Assembly: GCF_039555335.1 (NCBI RefSeq)
Contig: NC_092636.1
Span: 59,275,991-59,339,990 of the forward strand
Length of the DNA: 64,000 bases
Source: Amphiura filiformis
Lineage: Eukaryota; Echinodermata; Ophiuroidea; Amphilepidida; Amphiuridae
Direction: 5' to 3'
The position numbers were made by a program, and so were the translations under genes. Positions 36,801 to 48,800 of this stretch are shown here, piece after piece (position 1 is the stretch's first letter; each line of letters opens with the position of its first letter). The notes below the pieces were generated by a model. That model was not told where the DNA came from. It saw only the letters and a program-made list of their open reading frames with translations, and did not search any database.

Positions 36801-39800
36801 TTGTTTGTTAAAAAAACCCTACCCCATTGATCTGCCCATCTGTCACAGAAGAACAGGGGTTGTGTTTTTTTGGTCGTCCTATAACTCTAATATATCTCTC
36901 ACACCATATTAAGTTAAATTCCGACTATGGTATATATCTAATCCAAATTGTAACCCTAAACTGTACTCCTAATTCTAACCCTTAATATTATTCTACCTCT
37001 TATTGTAATCCTTTATTGTATTCCTTCTCCTTTCTCAAGGGCATCATGCTATGCTGCTGCAGCCACCAGCAATGTCTTCTACACTTAAATATGGGCACAC
37101 TAGTGCATGTACGTTTATAGCATTTCTTTTCTCTCTTTTTTTTGTCTTTTTTATATTCTTAGGCCCTACTATTTTATCCTGTATCAAGTATCTATTTGTG
37201 TTTGTTTGTAATGTTCAGTAAATATATATTAAAAGTGAGATCAATCTTAAAACAATGCACAGATGTTTTGATGTTGGTAGCATGGCAACTTGAAACTGAA
37301 AGAAAACGTTATTCCATGACTTATGTCAGGCCCATTTTTAAGTTAGAGACCCTTTTATAAGGTTAATAAAGAAACAATTGAAGAGGTATGTAACAGTCAA
37401 GAGCAGCTGTACACTGCATGATAGTCATGGTGGTTTATTTATCAAAATTATCTCTCTCAGACTATTTTTAAGTTATTGTGTGAGATAACATTTTCAAAAT
37501 CTCAATGAAAGTATATTTTGTCATCAAAATTCAATTTTAAGAAAATGAGCCACCTGTTACCTGTTAGTGTCAGTATAGATCAGTTCAGCAGTATTGTAAA
37601 GGTAGTAATTTGTACCCATGTAATGTTTCATGCCTTGTCATGTAATTTGGAACTATATTTTTAAATTCTCAATTGTGAGTTTTCTTAAATAAACTTATAT
37701 ACATAAAGGAATATATTTGCGCATTTATATTTTTGCAGCAGCTATGTTGGGAGTGAAAGCATAAAAATGAATGTTCTGTGAATTTATAAATCACCTGCAG
37801 AGGAGTTAACTTTGCAAATCATTTCATTTTATAGTAACCCTTAGATACAATTGTTTCCCATATTGTACAGATGCCATGACTGATGACCTCAGGAGGTTAG
37901 TGTTGACCCAAGGTCAGCCTGCTGGTATCTCGCCTGTTGTTGCAAACAACAGTGCAGGCTTAATGATGGGAACAAACTTACAACATACAGAACAAAGCTC
38001 CAGACAGGTAGGTCATTCCTTCTAATAGAATTCATTCATATGCTTCTAAATGACAAGTGTTTTATATAATGATGTATATTCATACGTAGCGGTAAACGTA
38101 AATAGAAAGCAAAATTATACTTCTACGCTACTCAAATTTGGTACACTTGATCGCTGACATTGTACATTGGCGAGTCTGGACGCAAGCTAGAAAAGAGGCT
38201 AACAGAACATAAATCCAAAGCGGCCAGTTCCAAGTCAGCGATCAAGGAACACATCGACAGGAGCAAAGGACACCAGATTGACTGGGAGAACGTAAAAGTG
38301 TTAGAAAGGGAGTCCAAGGACTTCCCTCGCAGGGTCTTGGAAGCAATCCATATTAGAACTAAAAGACCCAGACTGAACCGTGACAAAGGGTTGGACATTG
38401 ACCCTGTCTGGGACAACCTCCTGACCCCCGGAACCGAGGGGGCGGCACAACATCTTCAAGTTTGGCGTCATCAACATCTGTGGCGTCATCGAGGTGTCCT
38501 AGTACTACATCACTAGCAACAACAATCTTCAGAGCAATAACATCCGCTGAAGACGCCGGTTGACCCGGTGAAAGCGCTCCGGTGAGTGTACCAAATTTGA
38601 GTAGCGTAGAAGTATAATTTTGCTTTCTATCGACAAGTGTTTTGTTTTGTTTTTGAGGAGAGAGATGAAAGGCAGACACACTCCACAAAAGCATTTGGAG
38701 TTTGTACAACTGTATTACTGCTTCAGGCAGCAGTACAAACATGTATTATTGTAAGGCCAATCAATTGTAATGTTTATGTGCCTTTGGTCTCTATTGTCAA
38801 CGTAACACTTATTTAGAGGCATATGCTAGTTGACGGAATTCCAGGGTATGTTGTTTGGGGCAGGGGAAATGTCAAAATGGAAAGTGTCCAAGGGGATCAA
38901 TAGTAATTTTCTGTCAAGGAGGATGGGTGTATGGGACTGTGACAGTTGTCTCCATACCATGGTTTGTGTTTTTGTAATCTCAATACTGTGATTTGATTGG
39001 CTTTTCAGTCTTCTCCGTCTCCTGTGCCTCGTTCTATCTCACCTGGTAGGAGATTATCACTGGATCCACATGTCAGACTCAAGATTGACAAATTAGAAGT
39101 GGTAAGTAGTATTTCATAATGGAGCCCTGAGATATTGAGGTAAAGGTAATAAATTTTGTTTAAAATAAATATATAAATGTTGAGATTTATAAGGTGTAAT
39201 TTCTTGCTGTGGAGCTCACTTCATAGGACACAATGAGGAGAAATGGAATAAGATGGGGCTGCACCTCTCTCAAACATAACGTGGGAGGTAGACCTTAGCC
39301 CATGGGGATTGACGATAAGGGTGAGGTGCATTGGCGAACTGAAAGTTAGTCAATTTGGGAAATATAACACAAGCATATAAAAAAAGCACAATAAATGCCA
39401 ACGAGTTGAGCGCTCCATGCATGATAAGATAAGCGAGGTCAACAGTTTCAAGTACTTATATGTCAGCTGAAATTTGAGCATGCTCAGAAGGCTCAGGCAC
39501 AGGACTTTCCAATCTGGAATTTAATGATCTAAGCTTTCACTACTGCAATGATCTTTGTTCTTGAAATGGTAACCAGTGCTCCAGCCCACATCACTGCAAG
39601 GTAGTTAGGCAGGGTGTGGTCTGGATTCAACATTTTTTCATGCTTAATGGCATAATCCCTTGTTCTCAAAATTGATGTAAATTTACATTTCATTTTCTTA
39701 TCCTAGGCATTGAGGTACCTTGGAATTACACCTAATGAAGAACAGAAAATTGCTATTAGGAATCGTTTGCATGTAGACCATTCAGGCACTGTTCCATATG

Positions 39801-42800
39801 GTGGTAAGTTATATACTGCGCCAATAAAGTATCCTTACAGTTGGAAAAATAATCACAATTTTAAAACTGAACAATATTGGGGTAAATTTGTTTTTTAAAT
39901 AGATGCACTTGCTAATCCTGCACATTATGACACCACATTAAATCCAATGTGACCTCAAGAAGTAAAGTTGCAAGCATTTGAATAGACGAAGGTCCAGTTT
40001 TAAAAGTGACAAACTGGCCTATGCAAGGCGCAAAAAGATTCCAACAAGCGAAACAAAGAGACAACACAGTTTCTCCAATGAAGCGTTATTTAAAGCAGTA
40101 TTTATTTCAGTTTTTACTTCTCTGTACTTTTCAAAGCTTTCATTTTATTTGCCAGTTCTTTTGTTTCAATTTTCTTTTGTTCCTTTTGTTTTAAATTAAA
40201 GCCAAACGATAAATTAGCCATTCACCACTCTCAAACCAGATGTCTAGTCTGTGGAGTTTTGAATAGGCTAGTTTGTCACTTTTAAAACTGGACCTTCGTC
40301 AAATCAAATGCTAGTAACTTTGCTTCTTGAAGTCACATTGGATTCAATGTGGTGTCATAATGTGCAGGATTAGCTAGTGCATCTATTTAAAAAACAAATT
40401 TATCCCAATATTGTTCAGTTCGGAAATTGTGATTAATTTTCCAACTGTAAGGATACTTTATTGGCGCAGTATACATACATGTTGCTGTTAATCTTTGTGA
40501 TTTGAGGTCTAAGGAATCAATTTTAAAAAGTCATAGCTCAAAGTCAATTGTAGTTCCCTCAATGTCTTTCAGCTAGTAGTTTACAATAAGCGATATTGGC
40601 ATTACCAATTCACAATGCGCTGTGGGATAATTTTGGTACAGTTGAACTACATGTATCGGGAAAAATGCTTTAAGGCCAGAGTAATGGAAGACACATTCGT
40701 CCACGCCCGAATTTGAGATTTCTTGATATTTATCAACACTAAGATGTATTCTTTCACTTGAAACTGATAAAATACAACTTGTTAATATTTACACGTATTT
40801 TTGCTTGATTTATTTCACTCTTTTCAACTCTAAAAAGTCACATGGCTCAAGACAGCTTAGTAAATTGGCGGAAATAATGAGTCAGAAATACGCGAATGCG
40901 AAATATTGTGATTACTGCTGCGATTCGCATCGCGTGATGCTGCGTGCAACTATGCTGCGTATGTCCAACACAGTCAAGGCGCATTCGGTATGTTTTTAAT
41001 GCCGGCAAATGCGGTGTAAACAAAACACAAATTTGCAGTCAAAATGCCACTTAGATTTTTTAATTATTTTGAACTTTGGCACTAAAAGCAGACATTATAA
41101 ATTCATTGTTGCAAAAAGATGTATATTAAGAACATGCACCAGGTACAGCTTTTACAAGCGTGAAAGTCTTGCCGTTTTAAATTAAATATAAGGACATTTT
41201 GTGCATAATTTTGACATTGTTTTACTAAAACATCGATTTCTCATAGTTCACTTTTGACAATATTGCACGATTTTTGTGGCAAGATAACTTGAAGAAAAAT
41301 ATGCAAGCAAAAGGTAAACTTTTTGCACTATCGTTTAGAGTACATCAAAGTCTAGGGAAGGTTTTCTCATTTTTTCAAAATATTTGTTTTAAACAAAAAT
41401 ATACACCATTATGTGCAATTTTAGCTGAATAGAATGACAAAATTGCTTTTTCACATGTTTTTTTTCAATATTTCGAAAAAAGAGACTAATTTCAAAAAAT
41501 AAAAAAACCTTCCCTAAGTTCATGTCTCTTCTTCTTTAAAAGCTAACTGATTTTTTTTTACTCTGAACGGATTTTTTTTAAAGTTGTCACAAAAAAAATG
41601 GGGTAAAAAAGTGATTTTTGTGATTTTACCAAAAACTCGAAGATTTTTGAAAAATTCTGACGTCACCATGGGATTCCTTGACTCATTTCCTTTCCAAAAA
41701 TGGATAGTTTTATATACTTTGGAGATACAATTCAGAAATAATGATGCTCGAAAAGGTTCTCTCCCATTACTCTGCCCTTAATTAGTAATATTCATTATTG
41801 TAGTAAAGTTAATTATCAATAAAACATTTTAAATAATTAACACAATTTAAAGCAAAAGTTAATAAAACATCATAAACAATATTTTCTAAGCAAAAAAAAA
41901 AATTCCTGATAGGTCAAAGTTCAGACAAAATTTGCCAAATCCATCCCGTATTACAAAAGAATTTGTAATGCCGATATCGCTTATTTGCATCAGCTCACCT
42001 AAACAATTGCTTTAATTTTCCTTTTTATATCAGAATTTGTGGCTGTTGCTAAGGAACTATTTAAGATGCAGTTGGATGAAAGTCATTTGAGTAACTCAGG
42101 AGGTAAAAGTTACGATGTAACTGACTTTGCTGATCCTCCACCTTTTCAACCACAAGTAAGTATTTTTCTGTGATATGTATTTTTTGGAATCATTTAGTTC
42201 CACGCTCCATGCAAATCCCTCAGAATTGATATGCTATCAAGATATGTGCTTGTTGAGTGAATGTTCTTAGTCTTCCAGTAGATGTAAACGGAAGTTTGGG
42301 GATAAATCTAATAATGGAACTTACTTCTTGCAACTACGTCGCTTCTGGAACCATCAGACTTCATCAAGCAACTGATCGCTGGACTGGTCAGTTGCCTGAT
42401 GAAGTCTGGTGGTTCCAGATGGAGCATAGACTATGCCATAGTCGATTTTTGATAAATAAAAGCATGTTATTAATCATGATGAAAGCATTCAGTTGAACTC
42501 GAAATTATACTGATATTTATTACATCAAAATACTAGTATAAAATTGTGAAGAAAAAGTTTATATAATTATATTAGTGACAGTAAAAGTAAAGCGTACGTA
42601 GGCTTATATTATTGAATGCAACATATCATAAATCATAATGTCATAATTATATTGGCACTTCAATACTGAACAATTCTGATTTTAGAATCTACGAGTTAAA
42701 AATCGACTATGGACATTGCATTTTAAAACGGGACTTTACACATGCACTGTCAATCATACTTGTTTATCAATCCAATTTAACCGCAAGCAAATACAAGACG

Positions 42801-45800
42801 CGCTCATGTACTTACTGAGAGTTCAATGTTCCCGCCAACACAAAGGCCGCATAGTTGTGTACCATGTAGTTATTATGGTAATGGCAGGTGCCCGGAGGAT
42901 TTAAACCATAACGAGATCTGGGCGACCAATCACAAACCAGATCCAATTAAAGATGCATTACATCATGGCCAATTTTAGTTATTTCTCCATAGAGTCCTGT
43001 GTTAAAAATGTTAACCGCAAGTCAAAGTCAGTAGTCCACTTGGGAAGCTAACAAACAGAGGGGGTACGGTAACTGAAAAGATCAGTTGTGAAAATCTATC
43101 AATTGTGCACATATTAATTAAATCAGAGTTTTAAGCTTAAATACAATATCCAGAGTAAAAAGTAAGTTCCAGTATTAGATTTATTTCCAAAATTATATTT
43201 GCTTATTGTTTTGTTGTTAGACCCACTCCACCCAAAAAAAACCAGAGAACTTTTACTTCAGCAGCATGGATACTGATATTGGACTCTGTCATTCTTGACA
43301 TTTGCTTAAAAAGTTACCTTTTTCAGAGTCTTGGTTAGCAGCGACGTAGCTTGCGACACCATCATGGCGTTGTCATTCAGCGTACTGTTTACAATCCTCC
43401 GTTCACTCTGAAACAGAAAGATCAGGGAAGCCATAGAGATAAAGACACTAAAACCTACACTCAACAGGGACGCCAGATATGACCTGCCTGCCATCTACAA
43501 TGATCTGTTGACACTTGACCACCCATCGGGTGGTCAGGTGACTGGAGGATTGTAAAGACTATACTGAATGAAGACGCCGTGATGGTGTCACAAGCCACGT
43601 CGTTGCTAACCAAGACTCTGAAAAAGATAACTTTTTAAGCAAATTTTTACTTTGCTTAAATAGCAAATCAATTACACTGACATCTCATATGTGTTCCACC
43701 CTTATTGAATAGGTTTATGAGCCTGCACCTATTAATATGGGAGCAAGTGAGGTTGATAGGCTGAGGCAAGAAAGGGATGATGCCTTGAGGCAGGTGGATA
43801 AAATGAAGGTAGGTTTGAAAAATTACCTGCTAGGTAAGATATTCTATAAATACATGTATAGTGCTTATCACATACCTCATGTGTTGGGACATTAATTTGT
43901 TAAAGACATATTTTTACCATAGGGATAGGTGGACTACACTTTTTCTCAAACTTGGAGAGTACATTAAAATTAACATACTCTTTGAAAATTAAGTTGGAAT
44001 TAAATAGAAAAAAGTTAACCATCATACCAAATAAATTCAGTCCAAACCAAACAATTAATGTTCTTTACATGTTCCATTAAATGAGTACATGACATTGTGT
44101 ACTACCAAAACATGGAGCAGTATTAACCAACTGCCTGCTGCTTAAATATGTCACAGGTGCTTGTATACTATAAAAGTAACAAAGGAAGTGCATGATTTTA
44201 TTAATAAAACTGCATTGATTAACTAAAAATTTGATTTGTTTTTCTGTCTTTGTAGATTATGTTGCAAGAAAAAGAAAGGTCTTGTAATATTGCAGAAGAG
44301 GAATTACTACGGATAAGAAAGGTACATAATTCTGCACTTTGGTAGTCTTTATGTTCAAATGACAAAACAAGCAGAAAGTTTTGAAGAAAAAGAATCTTGC
44401 ACTGAAGATGAGTTGTTGCCATCTCAAAGTACATTAAGTAAAACAATTGTATTCAAGTTTATCCTGTGCACTACAGACTTTCATTAACCCTAACCCTAAA
44501 GTACAAAACAACACTGTATGATAAGTATAACTGTAACCGTAACTCTAAATTACAAGACAGCCCTAATCCCAACAAATCAAATATTCCCACCCCAGTTTTT
44601 GGTTTGAATTGACACCATTTACCTATGTTTCCTACCTAACTACACCAAGGGTTATAATGAATTAGCTCTGTACAGGACAGGGGATTTTGTATGTCAAGGC
44701 TTTTAGAACAGGGTGTTTGTGGCTTAATATAATTCATGAGATTCCCATTTTTTACATCAGGAAGCACAAGGAGCCATCCATGAAAGTAGAGCCTTAAAAA
44801 GCCGAGTTCATCTTGCGGAAGCAGCTCAAAAGGAAGCCAGGAGTATGGAGGTCGACTATGAAGAAGCCATGAAGCTTTTAGAAGATGAGATAGTTGAGCT
44901 AACTCACAAATTGAAAGTGGCACAACAAGCCAAGGTTGGTACCTTCCAGCTTCATTAAATGTTTGCTTCTCTATATGTACCTGTGTGCTATTTTGTTCTT
45001 ATAATAGCTTAAAGTATTTCTTTCTGTATTTAAGAAACCAAGAAAAAATATACCTGTATTTTCATTCAGAAATGCTCTAGTAATAATTAAATTAAAGTAT
45101 CTTAAATGAGGTGAAGTATGAAAGCTTTGGACTTTCATACATTAGGCACCACATTTAATTTGGTTGTATATCGATATTGGCATCATATTGGATACCAATG
45201 GCTCTTTCTGTCGTACACAGAACATTTTTATTGTTTTTCTATGAAAACTGGCATCCCTAATATCAGCCAAGCAGAAAGGAAATTGACTGAACAAATTGAT
45301 TTGTTTTATGGCAGAGTCCTGAAGTGAGTAGGTCAGGGTCACCAACAGACCTACAAAGAAGACTAGCAGTACTTGGGTCTGAAGTAAGAAAAGCTGAAAT
45401 CAGTAAAAGAACATATGAAGTGGCAACTCAAAGACTTCTCCAGTTTGCAGAGGTAACATATTTTATTTTATCTGTTAGAGACAATTATTCTTGTTTGAAT
45501 ATTTAAATCCAAACGGCCCATTTACTTGATGTTATTGTTCTTTAGACAGGCCTATGCAGGGATAAAGCATACAGAATTTTATATTGTGTTCAAAAAAACA
45601 ACGACAGACAGACAAAAAGACAGACAGTTCAAAATTTGAATTAAAGTTAACTTCAACACTACACTATTTTTCGCTCACCTGGAACATTTTCACTAGCTTG
45701 ACTAGCGTCTTCAGCAGATGCTATGCTGTGATGATATCTTGTCTACAATCTGATATCTCTCACTGATGACATCATATGATTGACAGAATGATGTCCTGAT

Positions 45801-48800
45801 TGTAGACAAGATATCATCACAGCATCACCATCTGCTGAAGGCGCTAGTCGAGCTAGTGAAAATATTTGTTCCAGGTGAGCGAAAAATAGTGTAGTGTTGA
45901 AGTTAAAACTTTAATTCATTTTATCTACCACTATGTATGAATATCCACTTGTATAGTTCTAATTGACTTAAAGCAATAATGTGTGATTTGCATAAAGAAT
46001 AGATTCTTATTTAAATGTTTGTTTTCACTGATCACATTATCCCTTTTAATTTCGAGCCAAACAAATGAGGTATAACAAAGAAAATTGCGATTCATTCCAA
46101 CGCCTACAATGCGTACTTTCGCTCGCCGATCGTATTACATGTAACTGCACGGAGCATCGCTCGGCGTGTGTACATACAAGCTGACATCCACGGTACATGT
46201 TAGCAAGTACTCGATCGTTGAACTCTGAATAAAACCGGGTCGACCCAGTTTTAATACAAAAAGTTAAATTTTACTGTTATTAAAGTACTTCAGGCTTAGT
46301 CTTTTACGTGGTATTTTAGTATACCACTGGCCATTATAATTATGCAAAAAGTAGAAATCCGAGTAAAATTGACTTTAATAAATACATAATTGTTTATTCA
46401 TTCCTATTATATAATTGTTTGTAAGAGGGTGATACATCATCTTTTATTTATGAATAATGTATGAAAGGTTGGAAAAAACATGAAAAATAATGGCCAAAAT
46501 TTATATTTTTTTCATCCATGAAAGTTAATTTCTCATATAACCCATACAGTATTGTCTTTATTTTTTCAGCTGGTACATGAAGTCATGACTGATGGACCTA
46601 ATGCAACTATAGCAAGGTAAAACTTTGAAAGGCAAATTGCTGTAAATACAGTTAGTTGAACAAATTATGTGGTGTGATCAAGCAAAATCAGTATGAAGTC
46701 GGTCATATTCAATTTTCAGTTTCTTATTGGATTGTAACAAGCATTTGCAAAGCTACATTTTGCAGAAAACCCCATTGAAATTGAACAACCAGTTCAAAAG
46801 ATATTGAACAGCCAGTACAAAAGATATGAATTTACACGATTTTGTGTAAATTTTCTTATTTGAATTTATAAACTTAATCATTTGAAGTATTTTATAATGA
46901 AAAAATATATGATTATATATCCTAGTGCTCGTGGCCGTGGTGAGGCATCAAGGAGACAGCCGGATGGTAGTGGCAGTAGACCTCCAGGATATTTAGCTAA
47001 GCATGGTAAACCAGGACCAGTGAACCTAGCCAATGAATCCAGGGATACAGTAAGGGCTGTCAAGGCTCTCATTGAAGTGGAACGTAAGTTAAACAGTTTC
47101 ACAAGTTTTCATTTTCTTCATGTTTTGCTGCATGAAATCCTGCAATGATCCATGCGCTTTTCTGCGCTATAAGATTTGGTTGGTGCAACTTGCCTTTTTT
47201 TCACACAATTGATCAACTTCATGCAAAATTTCAGCAAAATATGGGATTTTTCTGCTTGCTATCTTGCTCATGAAAAATGATCTGACACCTTGTATTCATT
47301 TCTTTGTAGCCTTGCCTTATGGATGGGAGGAAGCTTATACCAAAGATGGAATGAAGTACTATATCAAGTAAGTATGTAGTAGATAAAGGGTGAGAAACAG
47401 ACCATTATCAGAAATAATGGGCGTGTTGTTCATGACTGGTGAGATGTTAGTTGGTTTGAGGTTGAGACCCCGATAGGGGTCGAACCCTCAAACCAACTAA
47501 CATTGAGCCAGTCATGAACAACACACCCATTATTTCTGGTAATGGTCTGTTTTGAACCGTTATCTTACATATACTGAAGAGCAAAATTAAATTGTTTGCA
47601 TCAAAATATGTATATATAATTGTTTAAAAATAAGTATAATGCCAAACTGTACTTTCTTGAATTAAAAACACTAACACCTCAGACGCCAGCATTATCAAAT
47701 CAATAATAGTTATTGATCTCAATTTACATTTATATTTGAAGTGGTTTGGTAGGATATTAATCCGCTGGAGTGTATTCACCCCGTGACCGTTGTTATTCAA
47801 ATGATTGGTGAATAATGCAAAGAGTTGTCAACGTTTGTTCTAGGGTTTCAACACCATGAAATTTATATTTTAGAAAAATGTGAATAACCAGATATTTGAA
47901 ACACCTAGTAACGTGTGTCCAATGGTGCTCCCCATTATGGGTAGGTCACAGTAAGGCTTTGCACTCCCAGCCTCTTGACTTGTAATGAGTACCGCAGGTT
48001 AGTTGCGAAGCTCCCCTGGTCGGGTAGTATCCGGGGGTTCTTGCCTAGTAGCTAATTAGCATGGACCGTTGAGCGTTTTTGGGTTGGGCAAGGATAAAGA
48101 CAGATTCCCTTCTAGAAACTAATGGCAAGTTTATATACATGTACTGAGTATACATTCAACGAAACGGTTACTTTTCATTTATGAGTATTACCTCGTTATG
48201 CTAATTAAATTTTAATTTGCATAAATTTAACTATCTTTATTAATTGAGCACCAGTGGTGTTCTATAAAATAGTATTGTTAATGTTATACGGACTGCAGTA
48301 GCCCTCTATAATTTTCTCTTGCCATGTAACATTTGCATTTAAATTGAGCTGTAAATGCATTTGTTTTCTAAGTCTACCTGAGACTAGTAACTAACTCAGA
48401 TTCTACATGTATGTTGTAATCCTTTCCATAGTGTTTCTAGAATGTCCATGGTATTCCTTTTGTTTAGCTCGCAGCCCGAGACCGTTATCTTGAGCTATTG
48501 TGTTGATAATGGTCTCTGGGCAGCTAGCCACCTCCATTACTCTAGGTAATGGTGTGGGCAGCGAACCTTAAACAAAAGAAATACAATGGATAATCTGTGA
48601 ATAGAAAAGGGCTAGACGTATATCATTAGATAATAAAAGTCAGAAATAAGTACGTAGAACTAGTTTGCATTTGATGATCCTGTCAATCAAACTCCCCACA
48701 GTTCGTGATTGGTTAGTAGCGCTGAAAAGGGATGGTGATTCATCTGGTGCCTTCATCAGATAATAGGAATTGCAGAAAATGGCAGAGGATATAGCTTTTC

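Larger units (their letters stand above)
34743..37108 (+). repeat. five-copy tandem mini-exon/intron duplication
   Basis: Copies start at 34743 (end of exon 11), 35056, 35354, 36464 and 37040. Each mini-exon is 60-69 nt, enters and leaves in phase 1, and encodes a variant of LQPPxMSSTPQDGHTAA. Flanking intron is also duplicated: upstream CTAAYCCTAACCCTTAAT-type stretches ending CTCAAG, and downstream GTAGGT plus TTTCTT-rich sequence and GTTCATGTAAA. Start-to-start spacing is 313, 298, 1110 and 576 bp. The last two fall to ~308 and ~311 when the MITEs at 35582-36373 and ~36620-36884 are subtracted. Confidence 0.88.

Noticed and set aside
38132..38742. Minus-strand ORFs across the Penelope fragment
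   Set aside because: The plus strand carries the GIY-YIG reading; these are its shadows.
44480..44580. Telomere-like CCCTAA words in an STXBP4 intron
   Set aside because: Only a couple of adjacent copies with variants, too few for an interstitial telomere tract.
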